From CAZPDM01 sp964585305 (lineage in GTDB: Bacteria > Planctomycetota > Uabimicrobiia > Uabimicrobiales > JABWCH01), in the NCBI GenBank assembly GCA_964585305.1, contig CAZPDM010000102.1, positions 1-12,898 of the forward strand: a stretch of DNA of 12,898 nucleotides, given 5' to 3'. The position numbers and the translations under genes are program-made. Shown one piece after another: positions 1-8,400 of this stretch (positions are counted from its first letter, which is position 1; each line of letters starts with the position of its first letter). The notes below the pieces were generated by a model. It saw only the letters and a program-made list of their open reading frames with translations. It was not told the DNA's origin and made no database searches.

Positions 1-525
1 TTATGGTTTGAAACCAGAATTATGGCTTTTAGATCGTGGGTTCTATAGTAGTTTTTGAAACCAGAATTATGGCTTTTAGATCGTGGGTTCTATAGTAGTT
101 TTATCTTGGTTTACTCAGCATAACTTTGCTTTTATTATGCCTGTTATAAAAGTAGGTCGAAAAGCTAATCATCCTAATGGTCCCTCTTCTACCAATGTTT
201 ATACAACTTGGAAAAAAAGTGGTTGGAGTAAGTATTCTGTTCGCCAACATGGGAAATATGGTATTCCTGTAAATATTGACATTGCTGTTTTTTTGATCAT
301 TGTTTAAACAAGCCTTTTATCTATGCTTGTTTCAATGTGCGACATCTCAAAATTACAAAAATTAATGGATTATATCGTTGCAGATTTGCTATTGAATCTA
401 GCTATCGTCAGGCATATCAAGCCAAAACTGCTTATTGCTTGATTGGATTGTTGCTGCTTTGGATTGCACTTTTCCTTTACAACAATCTATCACTGTTTCT
501 ATATCTATTCCTTTTAACTTGTTAA
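1..525 (+). pseudogene. Decayed DDE transposase (IS4-superfamily type), 5' end outside the window
   Basis: Three reading-frame pieces match one transposase type. The frame from position 2 reads YGLKPELWLLDRGFYSSF, containing the second catalytic Asp block (LLDRGFYS). The frame at 83-307 reads a block with FAFIMPVIKVGRKA and KKSGWSKYS. The frame from about 292 to 525 contains YRCRFAIESSYRQ, the block with the catalytic Glu, followed by a hydrophobic tail. From memory, these blocks occur in this order in DDE transposases common in planctomycetes and cyanobacteria; I cannot name the IS family. Lesions: a 47-bp tandem duplication near the start that adds a stop in each copy's frame, a small indel near 97-105, and a frameshift at the T-run around 288-294. 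The N-terminal part lies outside the window, so the element's left end is not visible. It cannot make a working transposase as read. Confidence 0.85.
7..102. repeat. 47-bp tandem duplication inside the transposase remnant
   Basis: Positions 7-55 and 54-102 are identical with a period of 47 bp. Both copies encode the ELWLLDRGFYSS block of the transposase, in two different frames because 47 is not a multiple of three. The duplication is therefore itself an inactivating mutation. An assembly or read-slippage artefact is possible but less likely than a real tandem duplication in a dead gene. Confidence 0.9.
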
Positions 526-551
526 GAGTTTGAACAAATTTTCATCTACTG

Positions 552-588
552 TAAAGGCTGGGGTTTCCACCGTGAATATTTTATGAAA
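552..588 (+). repeat. Truncated IS200/IS605-type end, left copy of a 37-nt inverted repeat
   Basis: The stretch contains AAAGGCTGGGGTTTCCACCG and continues through GTGAATATTTTATGAAA. It is the exact reverse complement of 12568-12604. The AAAGGCTGGGGTTTC core looks like the 3' half of the hairpin found at the right end of many IS200/IS605 (tnpB-type) elements. Here the 5' half (the AAGCC side) is missing: the sequence before position 552 does not match the right copy. The element it came from would have lain to the left, where the dead DDE transposase now sits. The function of this remnant, if any, is unknown. Confidence 0.75.
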
Positions 589-632
589 CAAATATTTACT
601 CATATCAAGTTGAATGGTCTTTTTTCCATAAA

Positions 633-3029
633 TTATTTTTTTGGTAAAGATAAAATTTCTTCTTGTAATTTTTGACGTTCAGAATCAGTAATGAAAATTT
701 CCCAGTTTGAAGTAAAAAGTGTGCGATAATATAATGTTCGGGCAAGTTCATAATTTTTTTGTTGACAGGCAATTTGGGCTGCAAGCCACCAAAATTTTGC
801 TTTATCTGGATATAATTCTAAAGTCTGATTGATTCGCATTTCTGCTTGTTTGAGACTTTCTATTTGCTTTTCTTTATACTCTAATTTGCCATAAATTAAA
901 CTTATTTCATAGTGAAAAGTTGCTAAATCAAAAAGCACTTTAGTTGAACGATTATTATAGGCAAGTGAAGATTCTAACGGAGAAATAAATTCATCAATTG
1001 CTTTTTGTAAAACATGTTTAGGGATTTTTTTTGAAGGATTATTCAGTATTAGATTTTTGAGCGAATTAAGTTGAAAAAAAGTATAATGACTGGATAAAAT
1101 ACTATCTTTCCCTTTATAATCAAGAATGCGTGCGATATTCTCTTCATATTCTGCCTGGTTGTTTTGGGTAGATGTTTTATTAAAAAATGTTCGAAGTGCA
1201 GAAATTTCAATTTGATTGGGAACTTCATAAATACCAATCCATAGTGTAAAAATAATAGCTACAAAAAATCCAAAATATCTTAAATTATAAGCTATATGGT
1301 ACCTAGTAGAATTTGTTTCTAAATGCGATTCTTGTTGACTTTCTATATCATCAGAAGTATTTTTTTCTAAAAAAAATGAAGTTACCCAAAATCCTAATAC
1401 TACCCAACTATTTTGACTTAAAGCAGGGAAATAAGCGTTCATATCTAGCAAATTATGTAAGTAATATGCTAAAAGCCCGAAACCAAAACCTGTTTGAATA
1501 AGTTTCATAGAAGGCTTTGGCATAGAGGAAAAAATAGCAAATATAACTAACCATAGTAAAATAATAATTGCTAAAATTATATAAGGTAAAAGAGATAAAA
1601 TAAAAGAAGGAAATTGGGGATATTGAGTTTGCAACCAAAATTCTATGCTATCATATTCAAAGGATTGTTTTAGTGTAGCAAGATAAATTATACTTAATGA
1701 AGATACGATAGCTAAAAATCGAAATAGTTTAGAATTACTTGACATTTTATCTTTAAAATGTTCTATTGGCAAGTTCGTTGTGTTTATATTTTCTTTTTTG
1801 CTGTTATAGTAAAACTTCAATATTGCATAACATAAAAATAGTAGTGCTATAAATCCTACTAATCCAGTTTCTACTATCCATTGAAAAAGACAATTATGGG
1901 CAGCATTAGCTTCTTCTACCCAAATTTCTTTATACGTATAAAAGTAATTAGGATAGTTTGCACTACCAATTCCTAAAATAGGATATTCTTGAAAAATATT
2001 CCAACAACTATTCCAATATCCTATTCTCATTACAAGGGAAAGACTATCACTTCCAAGTTCATTAAAAATATTTGTATAGTATATGAGCAGTGTAAAACAT
2101 ATACTAATACATAAAAAAATTAACACAAAAATTAAAGTGATTTTCGCATTCCATTGACTTAATCGTATAAAAGTGTATATTGTTGCTATGATACCAAAAC
2201 TTAAAAATCCTCCGCGAGAACGTGTGCAAACTAGTATAGTTAGTCCTAATAAACACAAAAATAACATCCAAAGATTAGTATAAATTTTTTGCTTTTTGGT
2301 TCCATCGTATTTATAAACTTCTCGTGTCCAAAGTAATATAAATGGGAGGTAGAGGATCAAGTATCCAGCTAAAGCATTAGTTAAAATAAAATGCCCAAAT
2401 AAATGTTGAATATTCAGTCGGATATGAAACCATTTTAATACTTGGCCAGAAAGATTTAAATTTTCTATTGATTGGGGACTATTTGTTACTAAGAAACGTG
2501 AAAGGGGTAAACCTAATAATCCTTGATATGCACAATATATAAGTTCTAACATCACAATAGACATAAGAAATGCTAAAAGTTGTTGATAAGTTTTTTTCTC
2601 ACGTCCCCAATAGCATAAAGTTAAAAATAAGAGAATATCAAATAACCAAACTAATCCTTGGTTACGTGCAGCAAGAGCATCCGCTGCCCATAAAGATGAA
2701 ATTAAGGGAATTACAGCTATACCCGCAACTGCTAATAAAATTTGTGGCTTTAAATAGTTCCATTTAGGTTTTTCTAAAGCATCTAAAAAAGCAAATAAAA
2801 AGGAAAGGGAAAGAAAAAGCCATAAAATTGAATTTTCTGCTATAATATATGGTGAATTGGGAAGGAAAACTCGAATAAAAATTGCTGCGGCTAAACATGC
2901 TAAAGAAATATATCTGTATAACCATAACCATTGCTCTTGTGCCCAAGGAGGTATAGTATAAGAATTTTCTTGGGTTGTTATTTTTTGAGATGAATCTATT
3001 ATATGTGAAATTTTTTTATTTTTTGCCAT
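633..3029 (-). CDS. O-antigen ligase/polymerase-like membrane protein (Wzy_C family) with C-terminal TPR helices
   Basis: This 798-residue polytopic inner-membrane protein very likely joins or polymerises lipid-linked glycan chains on the outer side of the membrane. Many hydrophobic segments fill residues about 35-600. The Wzy_C/WaaL-type core is visible: TRSRGGFLSFG at 269-279, RIGYWNSCWNIF around 335-346, ILGIGSANY at 351-359, and AHNCLFQWIVETGL at 377-390 with the typical His-Asn pair. The last 105 residues are soluble and helical, with TPR-like pairs (for example around 693-773). Large O-antigen ligases with TPR tails are a common architecture, and substrate cannot be read from sequence. 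The start ATG lies 3 nt after the stop of the upstream glycosyltransferase gene, with no strong Shine-Dalgarno sequence, so translational coupling is likely. I see no clear terminator between its end and the IS remnant. Confidence 0.85.
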   Translation of the reverse strand: MAKNKKISHIIDSSQKITTQENSYTIPPWAQEQWLWLYRYISLACLAAAIFIRVFLPNSPYIIAENSILWLFLSLSFLFAFLDALEKPKWNYLKPQILLAVAGIAVIPLISSLWAADALAARNQGLVWLFDILLFLTLCYWGREKKTYQQLLAFLMSIVMLELIYCAYQGLLGLPLSRFLVTNSPQSIENLNLSGQVLKWFHIRLNIQHLFGHFILTNALAGYLILYLPFILLWTREVYKYDGTKKQKIYTNLWMLFLCLLGLTILVCTRSRGGFLSFGIIATIYTFIRLSQWNAKITLIFVLIFLCISICFTLLIYYTNIFNELGSDSLSLVMRIGYWNSCWNIFQEYPILGIGSANYPNYFYTYKEIWVEEANAAHNCLFQWIVETGLVGFIALLFLCYAILKFYYNSKKENINTTNLPIEHFKDKMSSNSKLFRFLAIVSSLSIIYLATLKQSFEYDSIEFWLQTQYPQFPSFILSLLPYIILAIIILLWLVIFAIFSSMPKPSMKLIQTGFGFGLLAYYLHNLLDMNAYFPALSQNSWVVLGFWVTSFFLEKNTSDDIESQQESHLETNSTRYHIAYNLRYFGFFVAIIFTLWIGIYEVPNQIEISALRTFFNKTSTQNNQAEYEENIARILDYKGKDSILSSHYTFFQLNSLKNLILNNPSKKIPKHVLQKAIDEFISPLESSLAYNNRSTKVLFDLATFHYEISLIYGKLEYKEKQIESLKQAEMRINQTLELYPDKAKFWWLAAQIACQQKNYELARTLYYRTLFTSNWEIFITDSERQKLQEEILSLPKK

Positions 3030-3032
3030 AAT

Positions 3033-4112
3033 TTACCCGCGGTGGTTATTTCCTAGTCTTTCAAGAATATGAATAACTAGCAATATCGCAAGAATTTGTA
3101 TAAGAACGAGAACCCCATAATAAAGGCCTAGTTGATATAAAAATAGAGTGCTTAATCCAACCGCAAAAGTAATAAGATATATCAAAAATACTGCATGACG
3201 TTTGGATAAACCCAAATTAACTAGGCGATGGGAAAAATGCTGCTTATCTGCTTTAAATATGGAAACACCCTGACGTAATCGAAGTAAAATAACTGTGCTT
3301 GTATCAAATAATGGAACCGCTAATACAAGTATTGGTAATCCAACAGAGAATATAGTTTGATGTTGGTAAAATGTTGCATGAGTAGTTAAAGCTGCCATCA
3401 TATAGCCTAAGAATAGGCTTCCGCTGTCGCCCATAAAAATAGACGCCGGAGGGAAATTATAGCATAAAAATCCAGCAACGGCACCAAGCATTCCTAATAG
3501 CATGAGCATAATTGGAAATTGTCCTATTTGTATGGAAACAATAACAAAAATTATTCCTGAAATAAAAGCAACACCAGCGGACAAACCATCCATATTATCA
3601 AGCAAATTAAAAGAATTAGTGATAAGGACAATCCAAAACCATGTGATCATACATGAGATCAAATAATTATCAATAAAAACAGTAATACGTATGTCATTAT
3701 AAATAAGCCAGAAAGCAACTAAGGATTCTAAAATTAATTTAGTTCGTGGGCTTAAGTTTTTGAGATCATCAATCAATCCTGTTGCAAATATAATAATTCC
3801 GCCTATTAAAATCGTAATACTGTCTTTACCAAATTTTTGAAAAATAGTGGAAGCCTCTTTTACTTGTTTAAAATCATCTGGATAGTAATTAGTATATAAC
3901 CAACAAACTAAATAAGATATTATAACAGCTAATATAATACCAATTCCCCCTCCTTTTGGCATGATATTACTATGTACTTTGCGCTCATTAGGAATATCTA
4001 CTAATCCCCATGATTGAGCATATCTTCGTATAATTCCTAAGCATATAAGGCTTAGAATTAAGGCGAAACAAAAAATTATAACGCCTAATTGAAATATAGG
4101 TATTAAAGACAT
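3033..4112 (-). CDS. WecA/MraY-family undecaprenyl-phosphate glycosyl-1-phosphate transferase (glycosyltransferase family 4)
   Basis: The 359-residue integral membrane enzyme should transfer a sugar-1-phosphate (commonly GlcNAc-1-P) from a UDP-sugar to undecaprenyl phosphate, the first step in making a lipid-linked glycan. Visible family signatures are DIPNERKVHSNIMPKGGGIG at 39-58, the Asp pair GLIDDLK with D115-D116, NLLDNMDGL at 169-177, FMGDSGSLFLG at 227-236, and the His motif HFSHRL at 292-297. About ten membrane segments fit the family, and the length is normal for WecA/TagO-type enzymes. It is not MraY itself as judged by the simple DxPNxRKxH N-terminus and the absence of division genes nearby. 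A GGAG sits 8 nt before the ATG. The neighbouring ligase-like gene, 3 nt downstream, points to a surface polysaccharide or O-antigen-like glycan. Confidence 0.9.
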   Translation of the reverse strand: MSLIPIFQLGVIIFCFALILSLICLGIIRRYAQSWGLVDIPNERKVHSNIMPKGGGIGIILAVIISYLVCWLYTNYYPDDFKQVKEASTIFQKFGKDSITILIGGIIIFATGLIDDLKNLSPRTKLILESLVAFWLIYNDIRITVFIDNYLISCMITWFWIVLITNSFNLLDNMDGLSAGVAFISGIIFVIVSIQIGQFPIMLMLLGMLGAVAGFLCYNFPPASIFMGDSGSLFLGYMMAALTTHATFYQHQTIFSVGLPILVLAVPLFDTSTVILLRLRQGVSIFKADKQHFSHRLVNLGLSKRHAVFLIYLITFAVGLSTLFLYQLGLYYGVLVLIQILAILLVIHILERLGNNHRG

Positions 4113-4123
4113 ATTTGTTTCTC

Positions 4124-4150
4124 CAACGGAAAAATATTATTTTTCCGTTG
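4124..4150 (-). terminator. 13-bp perfect hairpin between the ADP-ribosylglycohydrolase and glycosyltransferase genes
   Basis: CAACGGAAAAATA at 4124-4136 and TATTTTTCCGTTG at 4138-4150 are perfect reverse complements around one base. In the minus transcript this lies just after the upstream gene's stop and directly before the GGAG ribosome binding site of the next gene. The arms carry five consecutive A/T pairs but no U-run follows, so it may act as a partial terminator, an mRNA processing or stability hairpin, or a control on the next gene's translation. Confidence 0.6.
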
Positions 4151-4157
4151 CTAAAAA

Positions 4158-5078
4158 TTATAAATTTTTTTCTGTTCCTATCTTATGCAATTTTTTCCCA
4201 AGGTTTGAAATAATATTTTTATCTTCAAGCCGTTGTAACCATTCTTCAGGAATTGATTCTTCACCATAATATGCTCCTGTTAGTGCTCCTATTACAGCTC
4301 CGATAGTATCGCTATCTCCGCCCATATTGATTGCAGGGATGATCGAATCTTTAAAATTTTTGCTTTTATACCAAAACCACATAGCTGTTTCAATAGTATC
4401 TTGCATACGTGTTGAAACACGTAAAGATTCTTTTTTCTTTTGTAAAATTTCAGGCATAACATTATAAACACCAAATTCATTATCGTCTAATAATTGGTTT
4501 ACTTGGCTTAAAATAATCTTTTTATCTGTTTCCCCATTAAAAATACGAGATAAAATTAAGTTTAACAAAACTGCACCAGAAGCAATTTTGGGATCAAAAT
4601 GTGTTAATTGGGCGACTTCAAATGTTTGTTTAATTAACTCATTTGGCTCAGAAAAATATAATAATGAAAGGGGAACACAGCGTGGTAAAAAATCGTTATC
4701 TTCATTTTTTCCAGGTAATTCTTGATGATATCGTAAAGAGGCTTCTTTTATGCTTAAACCTGCATCAACGTGCGATAATACTGGGCGTGTTGTTGTTCCA
4801 ATATCACGGGGATTTGTATGAAACCATTTTAGATAATGTGCTGTTAAATTTACAACATCTACTTTTTTTTCTTCAATTAAACTTTCGGATGTTGCTATCA
4901 TTAAAAATGTATCATCCGTATATTGTCCAGGACGTAAATTTTGCCACCCACCGCCAATCATAGTTTCTACAACTCCATGTTTAATTAAAATTTGGTTAGC
5001 AGACATAAATTCTAATGGACCGCCTATTGCATCTCCTACCGCCAAACCAAGTAAACTACCACGAAATTTATTTAGCAT
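4158..5078 (-). CDS. ADP-ribosylglycohydrolase family protein (DraG/ARH type)
   Basis: The 306-residue soluble protein should hydrolyse ADP-ribose from a modified protein or small molecule using a dinuclear Mg2+ site. Signatures are the N-terminal GLAVGDAIGGPLEF (about 11-24), the metal-binding GQYTDDTF with T54-D55-D56, and the C-terminal MGGDSDTIGAVIGALTGAYYG starting at 252, with metal ligands D255, D257 and T258. The length is typical for the family. The usual mid-protein NGxxMRxxPL block is only loosely kept, as DNDFLPRCVPLSL. AAAGGGA about 8 nt before the ATG supports the start. It is the first gene of the minus-strand cluster, 45 nt ahead of the glycosyltransferase. No partner ADP-ribosyltransferase is seen in the window, so the substrate is unknown, and membership of the polysaccharide operon may be incidental. 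Confidence 0.9.
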   Translation of the reverse strand: MLNKFRGSLLGLAVGDAIGGPLEFMSANQILIKHGVVETMIGGGWQNLRPGQYTDDTFLMIATSESLIEEKKVDVVNLTAHYLKWFHTNPRDIGTTTRPVLSHVDAGLSIKEASLRYHQELPGKNEDNDFLPRCVPLSLLYFSEPNELIKQTFEVAQLTHFDPKIASGAVLLNLILSRIFNGETDKKIILSQVNQLLDDNEFGVYNVMPEILQKKKESLRVSTRMQDTIETAMWFWYKSKNFKDSIIPAINMGGDSDTIGAVIGALTGAYYGEESIPEEWLQRLEDKNIISNLGKKLHKIGTEKNL

Positions 5079-5111
5079 AGATAATCCCTTTCAGAAAATA
5101 AGTTATGAAAT

Positions 5112-5303
5112 TATTGACGGAAAAAATTCATTGGCCGATAATCGGCCAATTGTACTANNNNNNNNNNNNNNNNNNNNNNNNNNNNNNNNNNNNNNNNNNN
5201 NNNNNNNNNNNNNNNNNNNNNNNNNNNNNNNNNNNNNNNNNNNNNNNNNNNNNNNNNTATTGACGGAAAAAATTCATTGGCCGATAATCGGCCAATTGTA
5301 CTA
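5112..5303. repeat. 46-nt direct repeat flanking the assembly gap
   Basis: Positions 5112-5157 and 5258-5303 are identical and stand immediately left and right of the run of N. Each copy holds the palindrome and the promoter-like hexamers described separately. The simplest reading is that two contigs end in the same 46 nt and were scaffolded with a default gap, so that only one copy exists. A true tandem or dispersed repeat that broke the assembly is the alternative. Confidence 0.9.
5158..5257. other. Assembly gap of exactly 100 N
   Basis: A run of 100 N is the conventional placeholder for a gap of unknown length. It falls in the divergent intergenic region and interrupts no recognised gene. 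Because both edges carry the same 46 nt, the true missing length may be zero or negative. Confidence 0.98.
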
Positions 5304-5314
5304 GAATTTTTTCC
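5260..5314 (+). promoter_or_regulatory. Promoter-like hexamers overlapped by a palindrome, nested in a second inverted repeat
   Basis: TTGACG (5260-5265), a 17-nt spacer and GATAAT (5283-5288) resemble a sigma-70 promoter pointing to the gene at 5497. A perfect palindrome, ATTGGCCGAT - A - ATCGGCCAAT (5276-5296), covers the -10 element, as an operator for a dimeric repressor would. Outside it, GGAAAAAATTC (5265-5275) and GAATTTTTTCC (5304-5314) form a second pair of complementary arms. The same hexamers and palindrome occur before the gap at 5114-5150. Read as RNA, the nested arms could instead be a terminator-like hairpin. This lies between divergent genes, where operators are common, but no regulator gene is in the window. 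Confidence 0.45.
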
Positions 5315-5375
5315 TAGTTACAAATAAATTTTAATTAAATCCTTAATAAATATTTAAGAATTTTCAGAATAAACA

Positions 5376-5405
5376 TTGTATATTTTTACTTAAATAGGTT
5401 ATAAT
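5376..5405 (+). promoter_or_regulatory. Probable sigma-70-type promoter of the 5497-9581 unit
   Basis: A perfect TATAAT at 5400-5405 is preceded, with an 18-nt spacer, by TTGTAT at 5376-5381, a weak -35. The rest of 5304-5496 is very A/T-rich and holds no gene. Transcription from here would give a leader of about 85 nt, ending in AAGGAG (5485-5490) six bases before the ATG at 5497. Confidence 0.5.
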
Positions 5406-5496
5406 CACAAAAATACTATATTTTTATATCAACAAATAATTATAATCAATATAATCAAAATTTCATTTTTCCCAATTCCCCTTCAAGGAGTCTATT

Positions 5497-8400
5497 ATGG
5501 CCAAATCTATTCGATGGATTATTGCAATTACTTTGGGTTGGGAACCTGAACAAAAAGCAGAATTTACACAACATTTATTACAGATAAGTAATGCCTGGCC
5601 AGCAAATGAACCATTTTCAGGATTTACCTATATTGCTGATCCAGATATACAACAAAGTAATATTCCTAAATCAAGTAAATTACTTGCCACATGTTTTTCT
5701 TTTCCTTCCTTAGAAGGAGAAGAACAATTATTTGAATTCATTCAAAATTTTATAGAAAAGTGTATAACAGAAGAGACTGAAGTAAATTATACTCCATATA
5801 ATTTACCTGAATCTGGAGATTGTTATTTAGTATTTATTTCTACAGAAAATGCGACATCAAGTGATAATAGAAGAATGGTACAACAAATACGACGTACTAT
5901 TAAAGATGGGCAAAAAGCTAAAGCATTAAGTCCTATTCAACGGAAAAAAAATGAACCAACTGCTGATACAAAACCCAAATTTTTTAACCCCACGCAAGAA
6001 GTAGCTAAACCGCTTCCTAAAATACAAGAATTCGAACCAACTCCTAATCCTTTTCCTCCACTAGAAGAGTCTGATAATACTTCAGATTTGCGAAAAACTG
6101 CTATAAAGCCACTTTCAGAAATTCCTTCTGTTAATAGCACTAAATTTTTAGATGCAGAAACTAAATCTCCTATACCTCCTAATGAAATTCCTTCTGAAAC
6201 TGCTAATGATAATAATGAAGAATGGGCTTCTTTTGTTAAAGATTTAAATCATGAAATTAAAGCTACTTCTGAACCAGAAGTTAAAAAGCCTATTACAAAA
6301 AGAAATCCTCTTGCTAATATTCCTAAAGCACCTGCGATTCCTCAAATGTATATGAATCTTCCTAGTGAATCATCCAATATGGACTATTCTGAATGGCAAG
6401 ATTTTTTGACAGGATTAGAAACGGGAACACCTCCTTCTCCGCCTACTCCGAATGAACCTAATCAAAATACAGAAACTAATCTGTCTTCCTCAGGATATCC
6501 TAAACCTCCTTCTACTTACCAACAACAAACAGAAATTCCAGCTTCTTCTATGCCTATTTCAGATGAAGGTACAAAAACAGATTCAAAATTATTCCAAGGT
6601 AGAGGATTGATTTTAACCAATAAAGAATTAGCATTAGAAAGAGCTTTACAAAGGCAATCTCAAAAAGAAGATACTTCTCCAGAATCTGTAGATCCAAATA
6701 TGCCTCCTACTTCTCAAATCGCAAAACAATATTCTAAGACTAGAAGACTTCGGTCTGTGCCTTCCCAAATTTTTGGACAAGCAGGTCAATTTGCAGGGAC
6801 TCAACCAGGGAATTTTATAAATCCGTCGCCTCCAAATCCTTTAATTAAGCCAGTAAATATTTCAAATTCTCCTATGACGCCTCCAAACCCTCTAGTTAAG
6901 CCTATCAATATTGCAACATCTCCCATGACACCTCCTAATTCATTGATAAACCAGGTAAATATTTCGGCATCCCCCATGACTCCACCTAATTCATTGATGA
7001 ATCAATTGATGACCCCGCCTAATTCATTGATGAACCAACCAAATATTGTAGCATCCCCCATGACTCCTCCCAATTCACTGATGAACCAGGCAAATATTGT
7101 AGCATCTCCAATGACTCCGCCTAATTCATTGATGAACCAACCAAATATTGTAGCATCTCCAATGACTCCTCCCAATTCACTGATGAACCAGGCAAATATT
7201 GTAGCATCTCCGATGACCCCTCCTAATTCATTGATAAACCAGTCAAATATTGTAGCATCTCCAATGTCTCCATATCCTCAAATCAAATTATCTGCACCAT
7301 TTCCCAAACCAATATCTTTATCTACTGATAACCGTATTCAACAAGCGAAATCTTCAGTAGAAATGGAAACACAACCTTTAACTCCACCTCCAGAAGCAGA
7401 AGTTAAAATTATAAAAATTGCTAATGACCCTCTGAAATATTCAGCATTATCTAAAGTATCTAATATAGAGAGAAAACATGAATCTGAAAAGGCTGCTGGA
7501 AAATCTAAGAAAAAATTTGGAAAAATTTTGAGAGATATTATTACTTTTTTATTTTTATTATGTATTATTAGTAGCGCAATATTGTATATATGGTATATCA
7601 ACGGGGGAGATACAATTCTTAATCCCTATCTCCAAAAATTGCAAAATTTATATGTTGTTTGGCAAAAACCTTCAAATGAATTAGATAAAAATTTTCAGTT
7701 ATTATTGCAAAATATTGAACAGCATCCGGATAATTTTATAGAGAATATTAAACTGCTTAATGACTTTATAAGTGTTGCAAAAACAGAGCAACAAAATATT
7801 TTAGTAGAAACTGCTCAGAAAAAATATCAAGAAATTATTCTTCTCATTAAAAAATCTTGGAAAGTTGAAATTCAAAAACTATCAGAAGAAGAAAAATTAA
7901 AACATATTAAGAATTTGCAAGAAAAATACAGTAAAATACCAGAAATAAATCTTAATAATTATATTTTAGGATTTATTCAACAAGATGTTTTATTAAATAC
8001 TAAAGTTAATGACTACCAAAAATCGTTGGCAACAATTAAAAACTATCGAAGTTTTTCTGAATTGAAAAATTTAGAAAATTTTCTTAATATGCTAGAAAAA
8101 GATATTCAGGCTGAAGAACAATTCTTTGGACAAGTATTAAAAGGAATCGCTGCTTATCAGAAAGCAAAGGTAGCTGTTCAATTGGACATAAACAATGGCA
8201 AAAATGTTGAACAACTAAAAATAAAGGCAGTAATCATTGGATATTCTAAAACTGATATTACCATTTTTTTCAATAAAAAACAAAGCAAACATCTTCTTTC
8301 TGAATTAACTGGAGATACATTAAGACGATTTCAAAGTGTTTGTAAACCATCTTCTAGTGTAGAAGAACGAAGTTATCAAACAGGTTTATACTTTTTTTCT

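Noticed and set aside
4643..4963. 106-codon plus-strand open frame inside the ADP-ribosylglycohydrolase gene
   Set aside because: It is antisense to a strongly supported gene, has no family features and no ribosome binding site context; a shadow frame.
5112..5303. Palindromic repeats around the gap taken as the edges of a CRISPR array
   Set aside because: Only two copies are seen, no spacer is visible, and both copies abut the N run exactly as expected for overlapping contig ends; no cas gene is nearby.
5340..5360. A/T-rich partial palindrome (CTTAATAAATATTTAAG) upstream of the 1000-residue protein gene
   Set aside because: The symmetry is imperfect and expected by chance in DNA this rich in A and T.
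6829..7269. Regular repeats taken as a CRISPR array
   Set aside because: The repeats are contiguous 51-bp units without unique spacers, remain in one open reading frame and vary by codon-level changes; they encode a protein repeat.
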